NCBI RefSeq assembly: GCF_024397895.1
Contig: NZ_CP073346.1
Span: forward strand, 1,550,001-1,614,000
DNA length: 64,000 nt
Origin: Pseudomonas benzenivorans
GTDB lineage: Bacteria; Pseudomonadota; Gammaproteobacteria; Pseudomonadales; Pseudomonadaceae
Direction: 5' to 3'
Every line of letters starts with the position of its first letter. The stretch's first letter is position 1. The notes under the pieces were generated by a model that saw only the letters and a list, made by a program, of their open reading frames with translations, was not told where the DNA came from and made no database searches. Of this stretch, positions 1 through 9,029 are shown one piece after another. The translations under genes and the position numbers were made by a program.

Positions 1-127
1 GCGTGACCGTCTTGCCGGTGCCGGTCGCCCCCGCCACCAGGCCGTGCCGGTTGGCCAGACGCAGGGGTTGGGCGACCGGCTGAGCGGCGGAGTCAGCGCC
101 AAAAACAAAGTGTTCAGATACGGACAT
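1..127 (-). CDS. HerA-like / DUF853 family ATPase, N-terminal fragment
   Basis: Only the first 42 codons are inside the window; the gene continues past the left edge. Reading leftwards from the ATG at 127 gives a short leader (MSVSEHFVFGADSAAQPVAQ) and then a Walker A loop, GATGTGKT, at residues 34-41. A P-loop this close to the N-terminus after 'LANRHGLVAG' is typical of the YjgR/DUF853 branch of HerA-type DNA-translocating ATPases. The family identity is inferred from this short stretch; the ATP-binding loop itself is seen directly. Confidence 0.7.
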   Translation of the reverse strand, partial: MSVSEHFVFGADSAAQPVAQPLRLANRHGLVAGATGTGKTVT

Positions 128-271
128 TTCGGTGTCTCCCACATTAAAGCTTTCGTCCATGAAGACCGACACAAGAGTACCGCCGGCCCCCGACCAGCGC
201 TCTTCTCCCGCACCGCCTGCAACCTGAAGCCAGCCCAGACTGGCGGCCGCCCCTAACGGACAGCATAAGCC

Positions 272-2149
272 ATGACCAACAACCTGAAGTTCAGCCACAA
301 GATTCTGCTTGCCGCCTCACTGGTGGTGATCGCGGCCTTCTCCCTGTTCACCCTGTACAACGATTACCTGCAGCGCAACGCCATTCGCGCCAACCTGGAG
401 AACTACCTGCACGAAATGGGTGAGGTGACCGCCGGCACCATTCAGAACTGGCTGTCCGGCCGCATTCTGCTGGTCGAGAGCACGGCCCAGTCGATCAGCC
501 GCGACGCGTCGAACGACAAGGTCGTGAGCCTGCTCGAGCAGCGCGCACTGACCTCGACCTTCGCCTTCGCCTACCTGGGCGGCGGCGATGGCAACTTCAC
601 CTCACGTCCGGAAAGCGATCTGCCAGAGGGTTATGATCCGCGCACCCGCCCCTGGTACAAGGACGCCGTGGCCGCCGGCGGCACCACGCTCACCGAGCCC
701 TACATGGATGCCTCCACCAACGAGCTGACCATTACTATCGCCACGCCGGCGCAACCGGCCGGCGTAGTCGGCGGCGACCTGGGTCTCAGCACCCTGGTCG
801 AGCTGATCAACTCGCTGGACTTCAACGGCATCGGCTACGCATTTCTGGTCAGCGCCGATGGCACCATCCTCGTGCACCCGGACCAGACCCTGGTCATGAA
901 GAGCCTCACGGACGTGTTTCCGCAGGCCACGCCGCGGATCAGCGGCGACTTCAGCGAGACCGAAGTGGAAGGCGACACCCGCATCTTCACCTTTACCCCG
1001 GTCAAGGGCCTGCCCTCGGTCTCCTGGTACATCGGCCTGTCCATCGACAAGGCCAAGGCCTACGCGATGCTCAGCGAGTTCCGCGCCTCGGCCATCGTCG
1101 CCACCCTGATCGCGGTGGTGCTGATCATCCTGCTGCTGAGCATGCTGATCCGCGTGCTGATGCAACCGCTGCGCGTGATGGGCAAGGCCATGCAGGACAT
1201 CGCCCAAGGCGAAGGTGACCTGACCAAGCGCCTGACAATCCACTCCAATGACGAGATCGGCGAACTGGCCAAGGCCTTCAACCGTTTCGTCGAGCGGATT
1301 CACGCCTCGATCCGCGAAGTGTCTTCGGCCACCCTGCAGGTCAACGAGGTCGCCAAACTGGTGGTCAACGCCTCCAACTCCTCCATGCTCAACTCCGACG
1401 AGCAGGCCAGCCGCACCAACAGCGTGGCCGCCGCGATCAACGAACTGGGCGCCGCTGCCCAGGAGATCGCCCGCAACGCCGCCGACGCCTCGACCCAGGC
1501 GTCCGATGCCCGCGGCCAGGCCGAGGACGGCCGCCAAGTGGTGGAACAGACGATTCGCGCGATGAACGACCTGTCGAGCAAGATCAGCAGCTCCTGTGTG
1601 CACATCGAAACCCTGAACAGCAAGACGGTGAACATCGGCCAGATCCTCGAGGTAATCAAGAGCATCTCCCAGCAGACCAACCTGCTGGCGCTCAACGCCG
1701 CCATCGAGGCGGCCCGGGCCGGCGAGGCCGGGCGCGGCTTCGCCGTGGTCGCCGACGAGGTGCGCAACCTGGCCCACCGGACCCAGGAGTCGGCCCAGGA
1801 AATCGAGCAGATGATCGAAGAACTGCAGGTCGGCTCCCGCGAATCGGTCACCACCATGACCGAGAGCCAGCGCTATAGCGAGGAAAGCGTGGAGATCGCC
1901 AATCAGGCCGGCCAACGCCTGAGCAGCGTGACCCTGCGCATCGGCGAGATCGACGGCATGAATCAGTCGGTGGCCACCGCCACCGAGGAGCAGACCTCGG
2001 TGATCGAGTCGCTGAACATGGACATCAACGAGATCAACACCCTCAACCAGGAAGGGGTGGAAAACCTCCAGGCGACCTTGCGCGCCTGCGGCGATCTGGA
2101 ACAGCAGGCCACCCGACTCAAGCAGTTGGTGGGCAGCTTCCGCATCTAA
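272..2149 (+). CDS. Methyl-accepting chemotaxis protein, PctA/PctB/PctC-type amino-acid receptor
   Basis: 625-aa transmembrane chemoreceptor. The layout is TM1 (about residues 10-28), a periplasmic double-Cache domain (about 35-265), TM2 (about 272-294), HAMP (about 295-348) and a cytoplasmic signalling domain with the conserved hairpin tip around [15 protein letters not shown]. The amino-acid-binding motif of dCache domains is intact: Y121, R126, W128, Y129, Y144, D146 and an Asp at 169 in GGDLGL, nearly the same numbering as P. aeruginosa PctA. It should bind amino acids or GABA-like ligands and signal to CheA. Which Pct paralogue it matches cannot be decided by eye. A strong terminator follows the stop codon. 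Confidence 0.95.
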   Translation: MTNNLKFSHKILLAASLVVIAAFSLFTLYNDYLQRNAIRANLENYLHEMGEVTAGTIQNWLSGRILLVESTAQSISRDASNDKVVSLLEQRALTSTFAFAYLGGGDGNFTSRPESDLPEGYDPRTRPWYKDAVAAGGTTLTEPYMDASTNELTITIATPAQPAGVVGGDLGLSTLVELINSLDFNGIGYAFLVSADGTILVHPDQTLVMKSLTDVFPQATPRISGDFSETEVEGDTRIFTFTPVKGLPSVSWYIGLSIDKAKAYAMLSEFRASAIVATLIAVVLIILLLSMLIRVLMQPLRVMGKAMQDIAQGEGDLTKRLTIHSNDEIGELAKAFNRFVERIHASIREVSSATLQVNEVAKLVVNASNSSMLNSDEQASRTNSVAAAINELGAAAQEIARNAADASTQASDARGQAEDGRQVVEQTIRAMNDLSSKISSSCVHIETLNSKTVNIGQILEVIKSISQQTNLLALNAAIEAARAGEAGRGFAVVADEVRNLAHRTQESAQEIEQMIEELQVGSRESVTTMTESQRYSEESVEIANQAGQRLSSVTLRIGEIDGMNQSVATATEEQTSVIESLNMDINEINTLNQEGVENLQATLRACGDLEQQATRLKQLVGSFRI

Positions 2150-2166
2150 CCCCTGCGCGGAACGAC

Positions 2167-2196
2167 AACGGGGCGCTCTCAAGGCGCCCCGTTTCA
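2167..2196 (+). terminator. Rho-independent terminator of the chemoreceptor gene
   Basis: A 10-bp GC-rich stem (2167-2176 with 2184-2193) and a 7-nt loop, followed by a short T run. It lies 18 bases after the stop codon of the chemoreceptor gene, and its 3' arm touches the stop codon of the small minus-strand gene at 2194. Confidence 0.8.
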
Positions 2197-2376
2197 CTTC
2201 TCCTGCGGCTTCTCCGGCCGCTCGGGCTGCTCCTGCAACTGCCGCCACAGCTCGGCGGCGCCGGAGAAATCGCTGCCAATGCTTTCGTCCATGGCCTCGG
2301 GGTCATATCGCCGCACGCAGCCTTCGCCGAGCGTCGGCGGCGGCCTCGAGGTGGCGCGCGCGAGTGGATCCTTCAT
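2194..2376 (-). CDS. Small hypothetical protein (60 aa)
   Basis: A 60-codon frame with a good Shine-Dalgarno (GAGGA, 8 bases before the ATG at 2376). The product is hydrophilic: a basic, Pro-rich N-terminus, an acidic middle (DPEAMDESIGSDFSGAAELW) and a Gln/Glu/Pro/Lys tail. There is no signal peptide, membrane segment or recognisable domain. It lies just downstream of, and in the same direction as, the CBS-domain gene, so the two could be co-transcribed. I rate it probably real because of the ribosome site and the biased composition; function unknown. Confidence 0.55.
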   Translation of the reverse strand: MKDPLARATSRPPPTLGEGCVRRYDPEAMDESIGSDFSGAAELWRQLQEQPERPEKPQEK

Positions 2377-2409
2377 CGTTTCATCCTCTGACGGCGGCCA
2401 GGACGCAGT

Positions 2410-2832
2410 CTATGCCTGTTCGACACCCTGCTCGTGCTGGGCGAACTCCTTGACCGCGCGCAACACGTCGCTGCGGCTGATCTGCCCCACCAGCCGGCCG
2501 TCCTCGATCACCGGCAGCCGCCCCAGGCGCCCGCGCAGAAAGCGCTGGGACACCTCGATGATGTCGACCTCCGGCGAAATGGTCTCCACCTCGGTGTTCA
2601 TGTAGCCGCTGACAGTGCCGCCAATGGCCTCGTAGTAGGCGCCCGAGAGTATCCCACGCAGGCAGTCGCCCTCCGACAGCAGGCCGATCAGGTGGCCCTG
2701 GGAATCGACCACTGGCGCGCCGGAAATGCGGTGCTCCAGCAGGCGGTTGATGGCGGTGAACAAATCGGTATCGGACCGAAAGGTCACCAGATGGCGCGTC
2801 ATGTAGTCCCGCACCTTGATTGACTTGAGCAT
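2410..2832 (-). CDS. CBS-domain protein (two CBS motifs)
   Basis: 140 aa made of two tandem CBS motifs (about residues 10-60 and 77-128), which form one Bateman module. Each has the usual pattern: VRDYMTRHLVTF ... GAPVVDSQGHLIGLLSEGD, then GYMNTEVETISP ... RLPVIEDGRLVGQISRSD. Such stand-alone modules bind adenosyl ligands (AMP, ATP, SAM) and act as energy or redox sensors. There is no attached enzymatic domain, so the partner is unknown. AGGAG lies 7 bases before the ATG. The short gene downstream may share its transcript. Confidence 0.93.
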   Translation of the reverse strand: MLKSIKVRDYMTRHLVTFRSDTDLFTAINRLLEHRISGAPVVDSQGHLIGLLSEGDCLRGILSGAYYEAIGGTVSGYMNTEVETISPEVDIIEVSQRFLRGRLGRLPVIEDGRLVGQISRSDVLRAVKEFAQHEQGVEQA

Positions 2833-2878
2833 AAGCGAACTCCTGTGCCGTCCACCCTAGCGGCCCACGCCAGCAAGC

Positions 2879-3730
2879 TCAGTCGAACACCACCGTCTTG
2901 TTGTCGTGCACCAGCACCCGGTCTTCCAAGTGATAGCGTAGCCCACGGGACAGCACCATCTTCTCCACATCCTTACCCAGGCGGACCATTTCCTCGACGC
3001 TGTCGCGGTGACTCACGCGCACCACGTCCTGCTCGATGATCGGCCCGGCATCCAGCTCTTCGGTGACATAGTGCGACGTAGCGCCAATCAGTTTCACGCC
3101 ACGCATCGAAGCCTGGTGATAGGGCTTGGCGCCTACGAACGACGGTAGAAAACTGTGATGGATGTTGATCACCCGCTGAGAAAACTCGGCACAGAGTTGC
3201 GGAGGAAGAATCTGCATGTAGCGCGCCAGGACGATGGCATCGGCGCCATGGGCCTTGACCAGCCGCTCCACTTCGGCGAAGGCCGGTTGCTTGTTCTGCG
3301 ACTCGACCGGTACATGGAAATAAGGAATGCCATGCCATTCGACCATGCTGCGCAACTCGTCATGATTGGAAATGACACAGGGAATATCGCAATCGAGTTC
3401 ATTGCTGTGCCAACGGTGCAGCAAGTCGGCCAGGCAATGCGACTCACGGCTGGCCATCAGCACCACTCGCTTTTTCTGCGCCGAATCGGTAATCCGCCAT
3501 TCCATGGAAAATTCCCGGGCTATCGGCGCAAAGGCCTGGCGCAGCCCCTCTAGTTCAAACGGCAAGGAGTCGGCGCGAATCTCATGGCGCATAAAGAACC
3601 ACCCGCTCTGCGTATCCGAGTGGTGACTCGCCTCGGTTATCCAGCCGTTGTAGGTCGCCAGAAAATTACTGACCTTGGCCACGATACCGACGCGGTCCGG
3701 ACAGGCGATGACCAGCCGAAAAGTGCGCAT
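2879..3730 (-). CDS. purU: Formyltetrahydrofolate deformylase
   Basis: Hydrolyses 10-formyl-THF to formate and THF, balancing the one-carbon pool and feeding PurT. 283 aa with an N-terminal ACT domain (RTFRLVIACPDRVGIVAKVS) and a C-terminal formyltransferase domain. The catalytic region is intact: NIHHSFLPSF and LDAGPIIEQD supply the Asn, His and Asp of the family. I chose the ATG at 3730 because it gives the standard start MRTFRL and has GGAG upstream; an in-frame ATG at 3763 would add 11 unconserved residues and lacks a clear ribosome site. Confidence 0.95.
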   Translation of the reverse strand: MRTFRLVIACPDRVGIVAKVSNFLATYNGWITEASHHSDTQSGWFFMRHEIRADSLPFELEGLRQAFAPIAREFSMEWRITDSAQKKRVVLMASRESHCLADLLHRWHSNELDCDIPCVISNHDELRSMVEWHGIPYFHVPVESQNKQPAFAEVERLVKAHGADAIVLARYMQILPPQLCAEFSQRVINIHHSFLPSFVGAKPYHQASMRGVKLIGATSHYVTEELDAGPIIEQDVVRVSHRDSVEEMVRLGKDVEKMVLSRGLRYHLEDRVLVHDNKTVVFD

Positions 3731-4072
3731 TAGAGACTCCAGAGTTTTTGCAAAGTCGGCCATTCTAGCCAGCGCGCAGGAAAACTGCAGTAGCCCGAAA
3801 GCAAAAGCCGACGTGGCTCAGCCGACTACCCCGCGACCGCCAATAACGCCGACGCGCTAGCGACTTGCAGGGTACTTTAGCGCCAGCCGATAAGACCCGG
3901 ACTGCCCGAGCAATTACGCCCTGCGGCGCAGCCAAGAGTTAACGCCCGGCAAAAAGAACCCATAAATATGACGGTTTGTGACATTCATCAATAAACCAGT
4001 TTACTTGTGAAAAGTGCCTGACTATTATTACCGACACTTAGCCATCACCCAATTACGGATCAAGGTAAACCT
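3731..4072. other. Intergenic region between divergent purU and mvaT
   Basis: 342 bases without a convincing gene. The half nearest mvaT is clearly AT-richer than the surroundings (about 3945-4060), as expected for a heavily transcribed and possibly self-silenced promoter region. It contains the mvaT promoter described separately. The purU-proximal half is GC-rich and shows no recognisable site. Confidence 0.6.
4000..4028 (+). promoter_or_regulatory. Predicted sigma-70 promoter of mvaT
   Basis: TTTACT (4000-4005), a 17-base spacer, then TATTAT (4023-4028), with the start codon about 45 bases further on. It lies in an AT-rich stretch rich in TA steps, the kind of DNA MvaT itself binds, so autoregulation is plausible but inferred. 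Confidence 0.5.
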
Positions 4073-4447
4073 ATGTCGCTGATCAATGAATACCGCGCCA
4101 CCGAAGAAGCCATCAAAGAGCTGCAAGAGCGCCTGAAGAACCTGTCGCAAGACGACAAGCTGAAGAAAGAGCTGGAATTCGAAGGCAAGCTGCGCACGCT
4201 GATGGGCGAATACCAGAAGTCCCTGCGCGACATCATTGCCCTGCTCGACCCGGAAGCCAAAGTCAGCAAAGCCGCCCGCACCGCCAAGCCGGCCGGTACC
4301 AAGCGCGCGCGCAAGGTGAAGCAGTACAAGAACCCGAACACCGGTGAAGTGATTGAAACCAAGGGTGGCAATCACAAGACGCTGAAAGAGTGGAAAGCCA
4401 AGTGGGGCGGCGATGTCGTAGAAAGCTGGGCCACCCTGCTGGGTTGA
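4073..4447 (+). CDS. mvaT: H-NS-family xenogeneic silencer MvaT
   Basis: 124-aa nucleoid-associated protein that oligomerises on AT-rich DNA and silences foreign and virulence genes in Pseudomonas. Residues 1-60 form the charged coiled-coil oligomerisation domain (EEAIKELQERLK...LKKELEFEGKL). After a basic linker, the C-terminal DNA-binding domain carries the AT-pincer residues R80, G99 and N100 (ETKGGNHKTLKEW). The sequence is close to P. aeruginosa MvaT over its whole length. It is the likely silencer of AT-rich cargo such as the gene at 62.1 kb. Confidence 0.98.
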   Translation: MSLINEYRATEEAIKELQERLKNLSQDDKLKKELEFEGKLRTLMGEYQKSLRDIIALLDPEAKVSKAARTAKPAGTKRARKVKQYKNPNTGEVIETKGGNHKTLKEWKAKWGGDVVESWATLLG

Positions 4448-4482
4448 TCACCGCGTCTACGTTGATTTTCAGCGCATAAAAG

Positions 4483-4508
4483 AACGCCAGCCGAGTTGGC
4501 GTTTTTTT
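4483..4508 (+). terminator. Rho-independent terminator of mvaT
   Basis: Stem AACGCCA (4483-4489) pairs with TGGCGTT (4497-4503) around a 7-base loop and runs into seven T's. It sits 35 bases after the mvaT stop. Confidence 0.85.
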
Positions 4509-4860
4509 ATGGCCGCAGGATCAGCAATATCAACCGCCACTCGGCCATTCCCAAGCCAACTCACAACTCAAGTACGCCGGCGTAACGCGCCCCGGCGCAC
4601 TTGCCGAGCGCAACTGAATTCGTCGTACGCCTGCCCTATCGGTTACCCAACTTCGCTCGCCCTGCGGTTGAGGCCACGTCCTACGGACACGTAGCAGCGC
4701 GACAAATAAAGGTGGACGCAAGAACCAATACAGCCGGCGACAATAGCGGCTCCCTGGTGCCCATCAGCCAAATAGTCTTTGCCCAGCAGCGCCGCGCCGC
4801 ACGCACTCGAACTAGATTGCGGGCAAAACGCCGCCCCCATATCCGAGCACCCTCGATTCG
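4509..4860. other. Intergenic region between convergent mvaT and sbcB
   Basis: About 350 bases with no supported gene. The short open frames here have no ribosome site or family resemblance. I see no repeat, tRNA or second terminator, only scattered short hairpins. Confidence 0.6.
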
Positions 4861-6288
4861 TTAAAGCGTGTAGCGCTCCCGCAATTGCTGCGCGTAGTCC
4901 CGCCACTGGCACAACAGCGACTGCTGCTCCGGCGACGCCGTCGTGAACAGTTCGGCCACCGCCACCTCGAAACTTTCCAGGGTATTGGGCGCGCCGCATT
5001 CCGCGCGACTTAATCGTTGTTGACAGAACTCGCGCCAGCGCTGTTGCTCGGCCGCGGTCAAACTGGGGAAGAAATTTCGCGCGCGATAGCGGAACAACAA
5101 CTCCGGCAAGCGCGCATCATCGAACGGCCAGCTTTGCGTTGCCAGGACTGACGGCTCGGCATTACGCACCTGCTCGCACAGACGCCGGTCGCGATCGCCA
5201 ATAAACCCTTCATATAACTGCTGCTCCGGATCTTCGTTCGCGGCGAAGGTTTCTTCGCCGTAAACCAGGGCAAGTTTGTCCTGCCACTGCGCCTGAGTGT
5301 CCGCGAGCAGCTTGGCCCGGGCCTGGCACTCCGGCATATCCAACTGCAGGCGCTGAATATCTTCCTCGCGCAATACCTTGAGTGGCGCCACCACCGGACA
5401 ACGGTTGATATGCAGCAACTTCAGCGGTACCGGTAGTTCACCCTCGGCCAATTGCTCGCGCCGGGTGTACAGGCGCTGGCGCAAGGTTTCTCCATCTTCG
5501 CCCAGCAAGGGTGCAGGATCGGCCTGCAGGTCGCAGACAATCAGGGCATTGCGATTGCGTGGGTGCCAGGCCAGCGGCAGAACCACCGACAGATAGTGGC
5601 GGGCGCCGGCGAAGCGCCCGGACACATGCACCAGCGGCTGCAGCAGGCGAACCTGATCGAGCACGCGCGGCTTGCTGCGCAGTTGATAGAGGTAGTCGTA
5701 CAGCTTGGGCTGCTTGTCGCGCAGCAGACGCGCCAGGGCGATGGTCGCGCGCACGTCGGAAAGCGCATCGTGGGCCTGACCGTGGTCGATGCCGTTGGCC
5801 TGGGTCAGGCGCTCCAGCTTGAGGCTGACGCGGCCCTCCTCCTGAGGCCAGACGATGCCCTCCGGTCGCAAGGCATAGGCCGTGCGCACCAGGTCGATCA
5901 GGTCCCAGCGACTGTTGCCGCCCTGCCATTCACGGGCATAGGGGTCGAAGAAGTTGCGGTAGAGGCTGTAGCGGGTGACCTCATCGTCGAAGCGCAGGCT
6001 GTTGTAGCCGGCGCCACAGGTGCCGGGCTGGGCCAGCTCGGCGTGCACCCGGGTCATGAACTCGGCTTCGCCCAGGCCCTGTTGCGCCAGGCGCCCCGGG
6101 GTGATGCCGGTGACCAGGCAGGCGGCCGGGTGGGGCAGGATGTCGTCGCTGGGCTGGCAGTAGATGTTCAGCGGCTCGCCGATTTCCCGCAGTTGCTCAT
6201 CGGTGCGAATGCCGGCGACCTGCAAGGGCCGATCACGCCGCGGGTCGATGCCGGTGGTTTCGTAGTCGTACCAGAAGATGGAAGTCAC
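4861..6288 (-). CDS. sbcB: Exodeoxyribonuclease I
   Basis: 475-aa 3'-5' single-strand DNA exonuclease used in recombination and mismatch repair. The DEDDh catalytic set is visible: FWYDYETTG near the N-terminus (Asp8, Glu10), YNSLRFDDE, and AHDALSDVRATI (His and Asp of ExoIII). An SH3-like and a helical C-terminal domain follow. I start at the GTG at 6288, with GGGAAAA upstream, because the protein then begins MTSIFWYDYE and has the standard family length. The open frame extends 53 codons further upstream without conserved sequence. Confidence 0.95.
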   Translation of the reverse strand: MTSIFWYDYETTGIDPRRDRPLQVAGIRTDEQLREIGEPLNIYCQPSDDILPHPAACLVTGITPGRLAQQGLGEAEFMTRVHAELAQPGTCGAGYNSLRFDDEVTRYSLYRNFFDPYAREWQGGNSRWDLIDLVRTAYALRPEGIVWPQEEGRVSLKLERLTQANGIDHGQAHDALSDVRATIALARLLRDKQPKLYDYLYQLRSKPRVLDQVRLLQPLVHVSGRFAGARHYLSVVLPLAWHPRNRNALIVCDLQADPAPLLGEDGETLRQRLYTRREQLAEGELPVPLKLLHINRCPVVAPLKVLREEDIQRLQLDMPECQARAKLLADTQAQWQDKLALVYGEETFAANEDPEQQLYEGFIGDRDRRLCEQVRNAEPSVLATQSWPFDDARLPELLFRYRARNFFPSLTAAEQQRWREFCQQRLSRAECGAPNTLESFEVAVAELFTTASPEQQSLLCQWRDYAQQLRERYTL

Positions 6289-6456
6289 GTGCTTTTCCCG
6301 AGTCGGTGGCCGCGGCAGTCTAGCATCCAGCCCGGCGTGGATTGGCGGCGCAGACACTTGCTCCAGTACGCAGCCGGCCTGGCCGGCGTCTTGCCGGCAG
6401 CGGGCCGACACAGCTAGAGTGGCCACTTGACCCACTCTTGTGCACAAGGATGTCCC

Positions 6457-7218
6457 ATGAGCGAAACCATCAGCTCCAACCCCTACGCTGCGCCGACCAG
6501 CGAATTGCAGGAACCGAGCCGCGACGATCAGGTGCCGACCATCGAAGAAGCCCTGAGTCGCGGCTATGACTTTCGCATCGGCGAATTGCTCGGCGAATCC
6601 TGGCGCTTGGTCAAGGGCACCAAGGGCATCATCATCGGCGGTGCGCTGGTGTTCTACGGGGTGATGCTAGTCGCCTCCCTGCTCCTGGGGGGTGCGTTCG
6701 GCGTTCTCGGCTTGTTCAGCGCGGGCTCAGCTGGCGCCGTGGTCGGCGAGCTGGTCTTCGGCATCTTGGCTACCGCCTTGGCCTACCCCTTCATGGCCGG
6801 TGTCAGCATGGTCGGCATTCGCCGCGCCGCCGGCCAGCCACTCAACTTCAACGAAATCTTCAGCCACTTCGGTCGGGCAGCTCCGGTATTCGTCACGGCG
6901 CTGATCATGACCGTCCTGTTTTATGTGGGTACGCTTCTGCTCATTATTCCGGGCCTGTATCTCGGCGTGGCCTATGCACTGGCCATTCCGCTGGTGGTGG
7001 AGCGCGGCCTGTCGCCCTGGCAGGCTCTGGAAGCATCGCGCAAGGCGATCACCCAGCACTGGTTCAAGGTCTTCGGCCTGTTCCTGCTGCTCGCTCTGAT
7101 TTTCATGGTCAGCGCCATTCCCCTGGGCATCGGCCTGGTCTGGAGCATGCCGCTGTTCGTGGTGGCCATGGGCGTGCTCTACCGCACCATTTTCGGTGTA
7201 TTGCCGCCCCCTCAGTAG
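6457..7218 (+). CDS. Polytopic inner-membrane protein (PA4317-like, BPSS1780-type)
   Basis: 253 aa. A soluble N-terminal tail of about 55 residues (SNPYAAPTSELQEP) precedes about six hydrophobic segments, e.g. GALVFYGVMLVASLLLGGAF and FVTALIMTVLFYVGTLLLII. Between segments runs the recurring motif 'VERGLSPWQALEASRKAI', seen in membrane proteins related to the GPDP-membrane/DUF975 type. No catalytic residues are evident. The ATG at 6457 has AAGGA 7 bases upstream; an ATG at 6427 is less likely. It stands at the head of the RDD-SpoIIM-MoxR-DUF58 cluster in the same orientation and may work with it. Confidence 0.8.
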   Translation: MSETISSNPYAAPTSELQEPSRDDQVPTIEEALSRGYDFRIGELLGESWRLVKGTKGIIIGGALVFYGVMLVASLLLGGAFGVLGLFSAGSAGAVVGELVFGILATALAYPFMAGVSMVGIRRAAGQPLNFNEIFSHFGRAAPVFVTALIMTVLFYVGTLLLIIPGLYLGVAYALAIPLVVERGLSPWQALEASRKAITQHWFKVFGLFLLLALIFMVSAIPLGIGLVWSMPLFVVAMGVLYRTIFGVLPPPQ

Positions 7219-7326
7219 CGAGCGGCGCCCCGACCAACGCCCCAAGACACCGGGCCCGCCACCGAGTCCGGTTGCTTACCCGCCTGCTGCTGGCTAGCAT
7301 CGGGCTTTCTTCGACGCAGTCTGCCG

Positions 7327-8052
7327 ATGCCGCTCTTCTCCGCCACTTGCCCACCCGCCGCGCACAGGCCGCCGCTGGATACCCGTTACCCGGTGGAAAC
7401 GCCGGAAGGCATCGACCTGAACCTGCGCCCCGCCGGCCTGGTGCCGCGCGCCCTGGCGTTCAGCATCGACCTGGCGATCCGCGGTCTGCTGCTGGCCGCC
7501 CTGTTCATCCTCCTCGGCCTGCTCGGCCAGTTCGGCATGGGCCTGGCGACCATCCTGCTGTTCCTGGTGACCTGGTGGTACATGGTGCTGTTCGAGGTGC
7601 TCAACCAGGGTCGCTCACCCGGCAAGCAGCTGCTCGGCCTGCGCGTGGTGCACGACGACGGCACCCCGGTCGGCTGGGCCGCCTCGCTGACCCGCAATCT
7701 GCTGCGCGTCGTCGACCTCCTGCCGTTCGCCTATACCCTGGGCATCCTCAGTTGTCTCAATCACCCGGCCTTCAAACGTCTCGGCGACCTCGCCGCCGGC
7801 ACCCTGGTGGTCTACCGCGACACACCGCCGGCGCCGCGCAGCCTGCCGCACGCCGAGCCCGTGCCGGCACCCATCGGCCTCAGCCTTAGCGAACAACGTG
7901 CCCTGCTGGCGTTCGCCGAGCGCGCCGAGCAGTTGTCCAGCGCCCGCCGGGGCGAACTGGCGGCCCTGCTCGCCGAACCGCTGCAGGTGCCGCCGGAGCA
8001 GGCCGAACAGCGGCTCCATGGCATCGCCCGCGGCCTGCTGGGGCCGACATGA
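7327..8052 (+). CDS. RDD-family membrane protein
   Basis: 241 aa. The RDD domain spans about residues 35-165: RALAFSIDLAIR, GRSPGKQLLGLRVV and NLLRVVDLLP carry the Arg/Asp residues that name the family, around two or three membrane helices. A cytosolic Ala/Arg-rich tail follows. The start is uncertain: conservation seems to begin near LDTRYPVETPEG (residue 17) and the ATG at 7327 lacks a clear ribosome site. The stop overlaps the next start by 4 bases (ATGA), so this is the first certain member of a translationally coupled operon. Confidence 0.88.
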   Translation: MPLFSATCPPAAHRPPLDTRYPVETPEGIDLNLRPAGLVPRALAFSIDLAIRGLLLAALFILLGLLGQFGMGLATILLFLVTWWYMVLFEVLNQGRSPGKQLLGLRVVHDDGTPVGWAASLTRNLLRVVDLLPFAYTLGILSCLNHPAFKRLGDLAAGTLVVYRDTPPAPRSLPHAEPVPAPIGLSLSEQRALLAFAERAEQLSSARRGELAALLAEPLQVPPEQAEQRLHGIARGLLGPT

Positions 8053-9029
8053 AGCAGAGTCAGTTCGAGCTTCGCCATCAGGCCGACTGGCAGACCTTCG
8101 CCACCCTGCTCGAGGCACTCGAGCGCGACAAGGCCGACCCGCAGCAGTGCCGCGGCTTCGCCGCCGCCTATCGGCGCCAGTGCCAGCACCTGGCCCTGGC
8201 ACAGGCGCGTGGCTACAGCAGCCAGCTGGTCGAGCAGCTGCAACAGCAGGTGATGCGCGGACACCAGCAGTTCTACCGTCACCGCAGCCCGCTCGGCGCG
8301 CAGCTGCTCGGTTTCCTGCTCGGCGGCTTTCCGCGCCTGGTCCGGGCCGAATGGCGCTGCGTGCTGGCGGCCAGTTTGCTGTTCTTCGGCAGCCTGCTGG
8401 GCATGGGCATGCTGGTCTATCTGTTCCCGGATCTGGTCTACAGCCTGGTCGCCCCGGAGCAGGTGGCCGGCATGGAGCGCATGTACGATCCGGACGCCAG
8501 TCGCCTGGGGCGTTTCGGCGAGCGCGACTCCGGCGACGACTGGATGATGTTCGGCTTCTACATCATGAACAACATCGGCATCGCCTTTCAGACCTTCGCC
8601 AGCGGCCTGCTGCTGGGCCTCGGCAGCCTGTTCTTCCTGCTGTTCAACGGCCTGATGATCGGCGCGGTGGCCGGTCACCTGACGCAGATCGGCTACGGCC
8701 AGACCTTCTGGTCCTTCGTCATCGGCCACGGCGCCTTCGAGTTGACCGCCATCGCCCTGGCCGGGGCCGCCGGCCTCAAGCTCGGCTGGGCGCTGCTCGC
8801 CCCGGGCCGTCTGCCGCGCAGCGATGCCCTGCGCCGGGCCGCCGCGGGCGGCGTACGCCTGGTTGGCGGGGCCACCCTGTTTCTCCTGCTGGCAGCCTTC
8901 ATCGAGGCCTACTGGTCGTCGATGACCCTGGCCAGCGCCCCGCTCAAGTACGCGGTCGGCGCGGCGCTCTGGCTGTTGGTGCTGGCCTACCTGTTACTCG
9001 CGGGACGAGGTGGCCATGCGCCTGACTGA
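8049..9029 (+). CDS. SpoIIM-like (stage II sporulation protein M family) membrane protein
   Basis: 326 aa in a non-sporulating organism. The N-terminal 90 residues are soluble and helical; the rest has several membrane segments. The family signature in the C-terminal half is present: NNIGIAFQTFASG, FNGLMIGAVAGH and IGHGAFELTAIALAG. In many Proteobacteria this family is paired with RDD, MoxR and DUF58 genes, as here. It overlaps the gene on either side (4 bases upstream, 14 downstream). No enzymatic activity is suggested; a structural or scaffold role in the membrane is inferred. Confidence 0.88.
   Translation: MKQSQFELRHQADWQTFATLLEALERDKADPQQCRGFAAAYRRQCQHLALAQARGYSSQLVEQLQQQVMRGHQQFYRHRSPLGAQLLGFLLGGFPRLVRAEWRCVLAASLLFFGSLLGMGMLVYLFPDLVYSLVAPEQVAGMERMYDPDASRLGRFGERDSGDDWMMFGFYIMNNIGIAFQTFASGLLLGLGSLFFLLFNGLMIGAVAGHLTQIGYGQTFWSFVIGHGAFELTAIALAGAAGLKLGWALLAPGRLPRSDALRRAAAGGVRLVGGATLFLLLAAFIEAYWSSMTLASAPLKYAVGAALWLLVLAYLLLAGRGGHAPD

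Noticed and set aside
44..256. 70-codon plus-strand frame at the left edge
   Set aside because: It overlaps the P-loop ATPase start on the other strand, lacks a ribosome site and has no family features.
602..2248. Long minus-strand open frame (548 codons) opposite the chemoreceptor gene
   Set aside because: Antisense shadow of a GC-rich gene with strong third-position bias; low-complexity His/Gly/Leu-rich product, no ribosome site, and the plus-strand gene has clear domains.
4509..4864. Several 60-120-codon frames between mvaT and sbcB
   Set aside because: No Shine-Dalgarno, mutually overlapping on both strands, Arg/Pro/Ala-rich; best left as non-coding.
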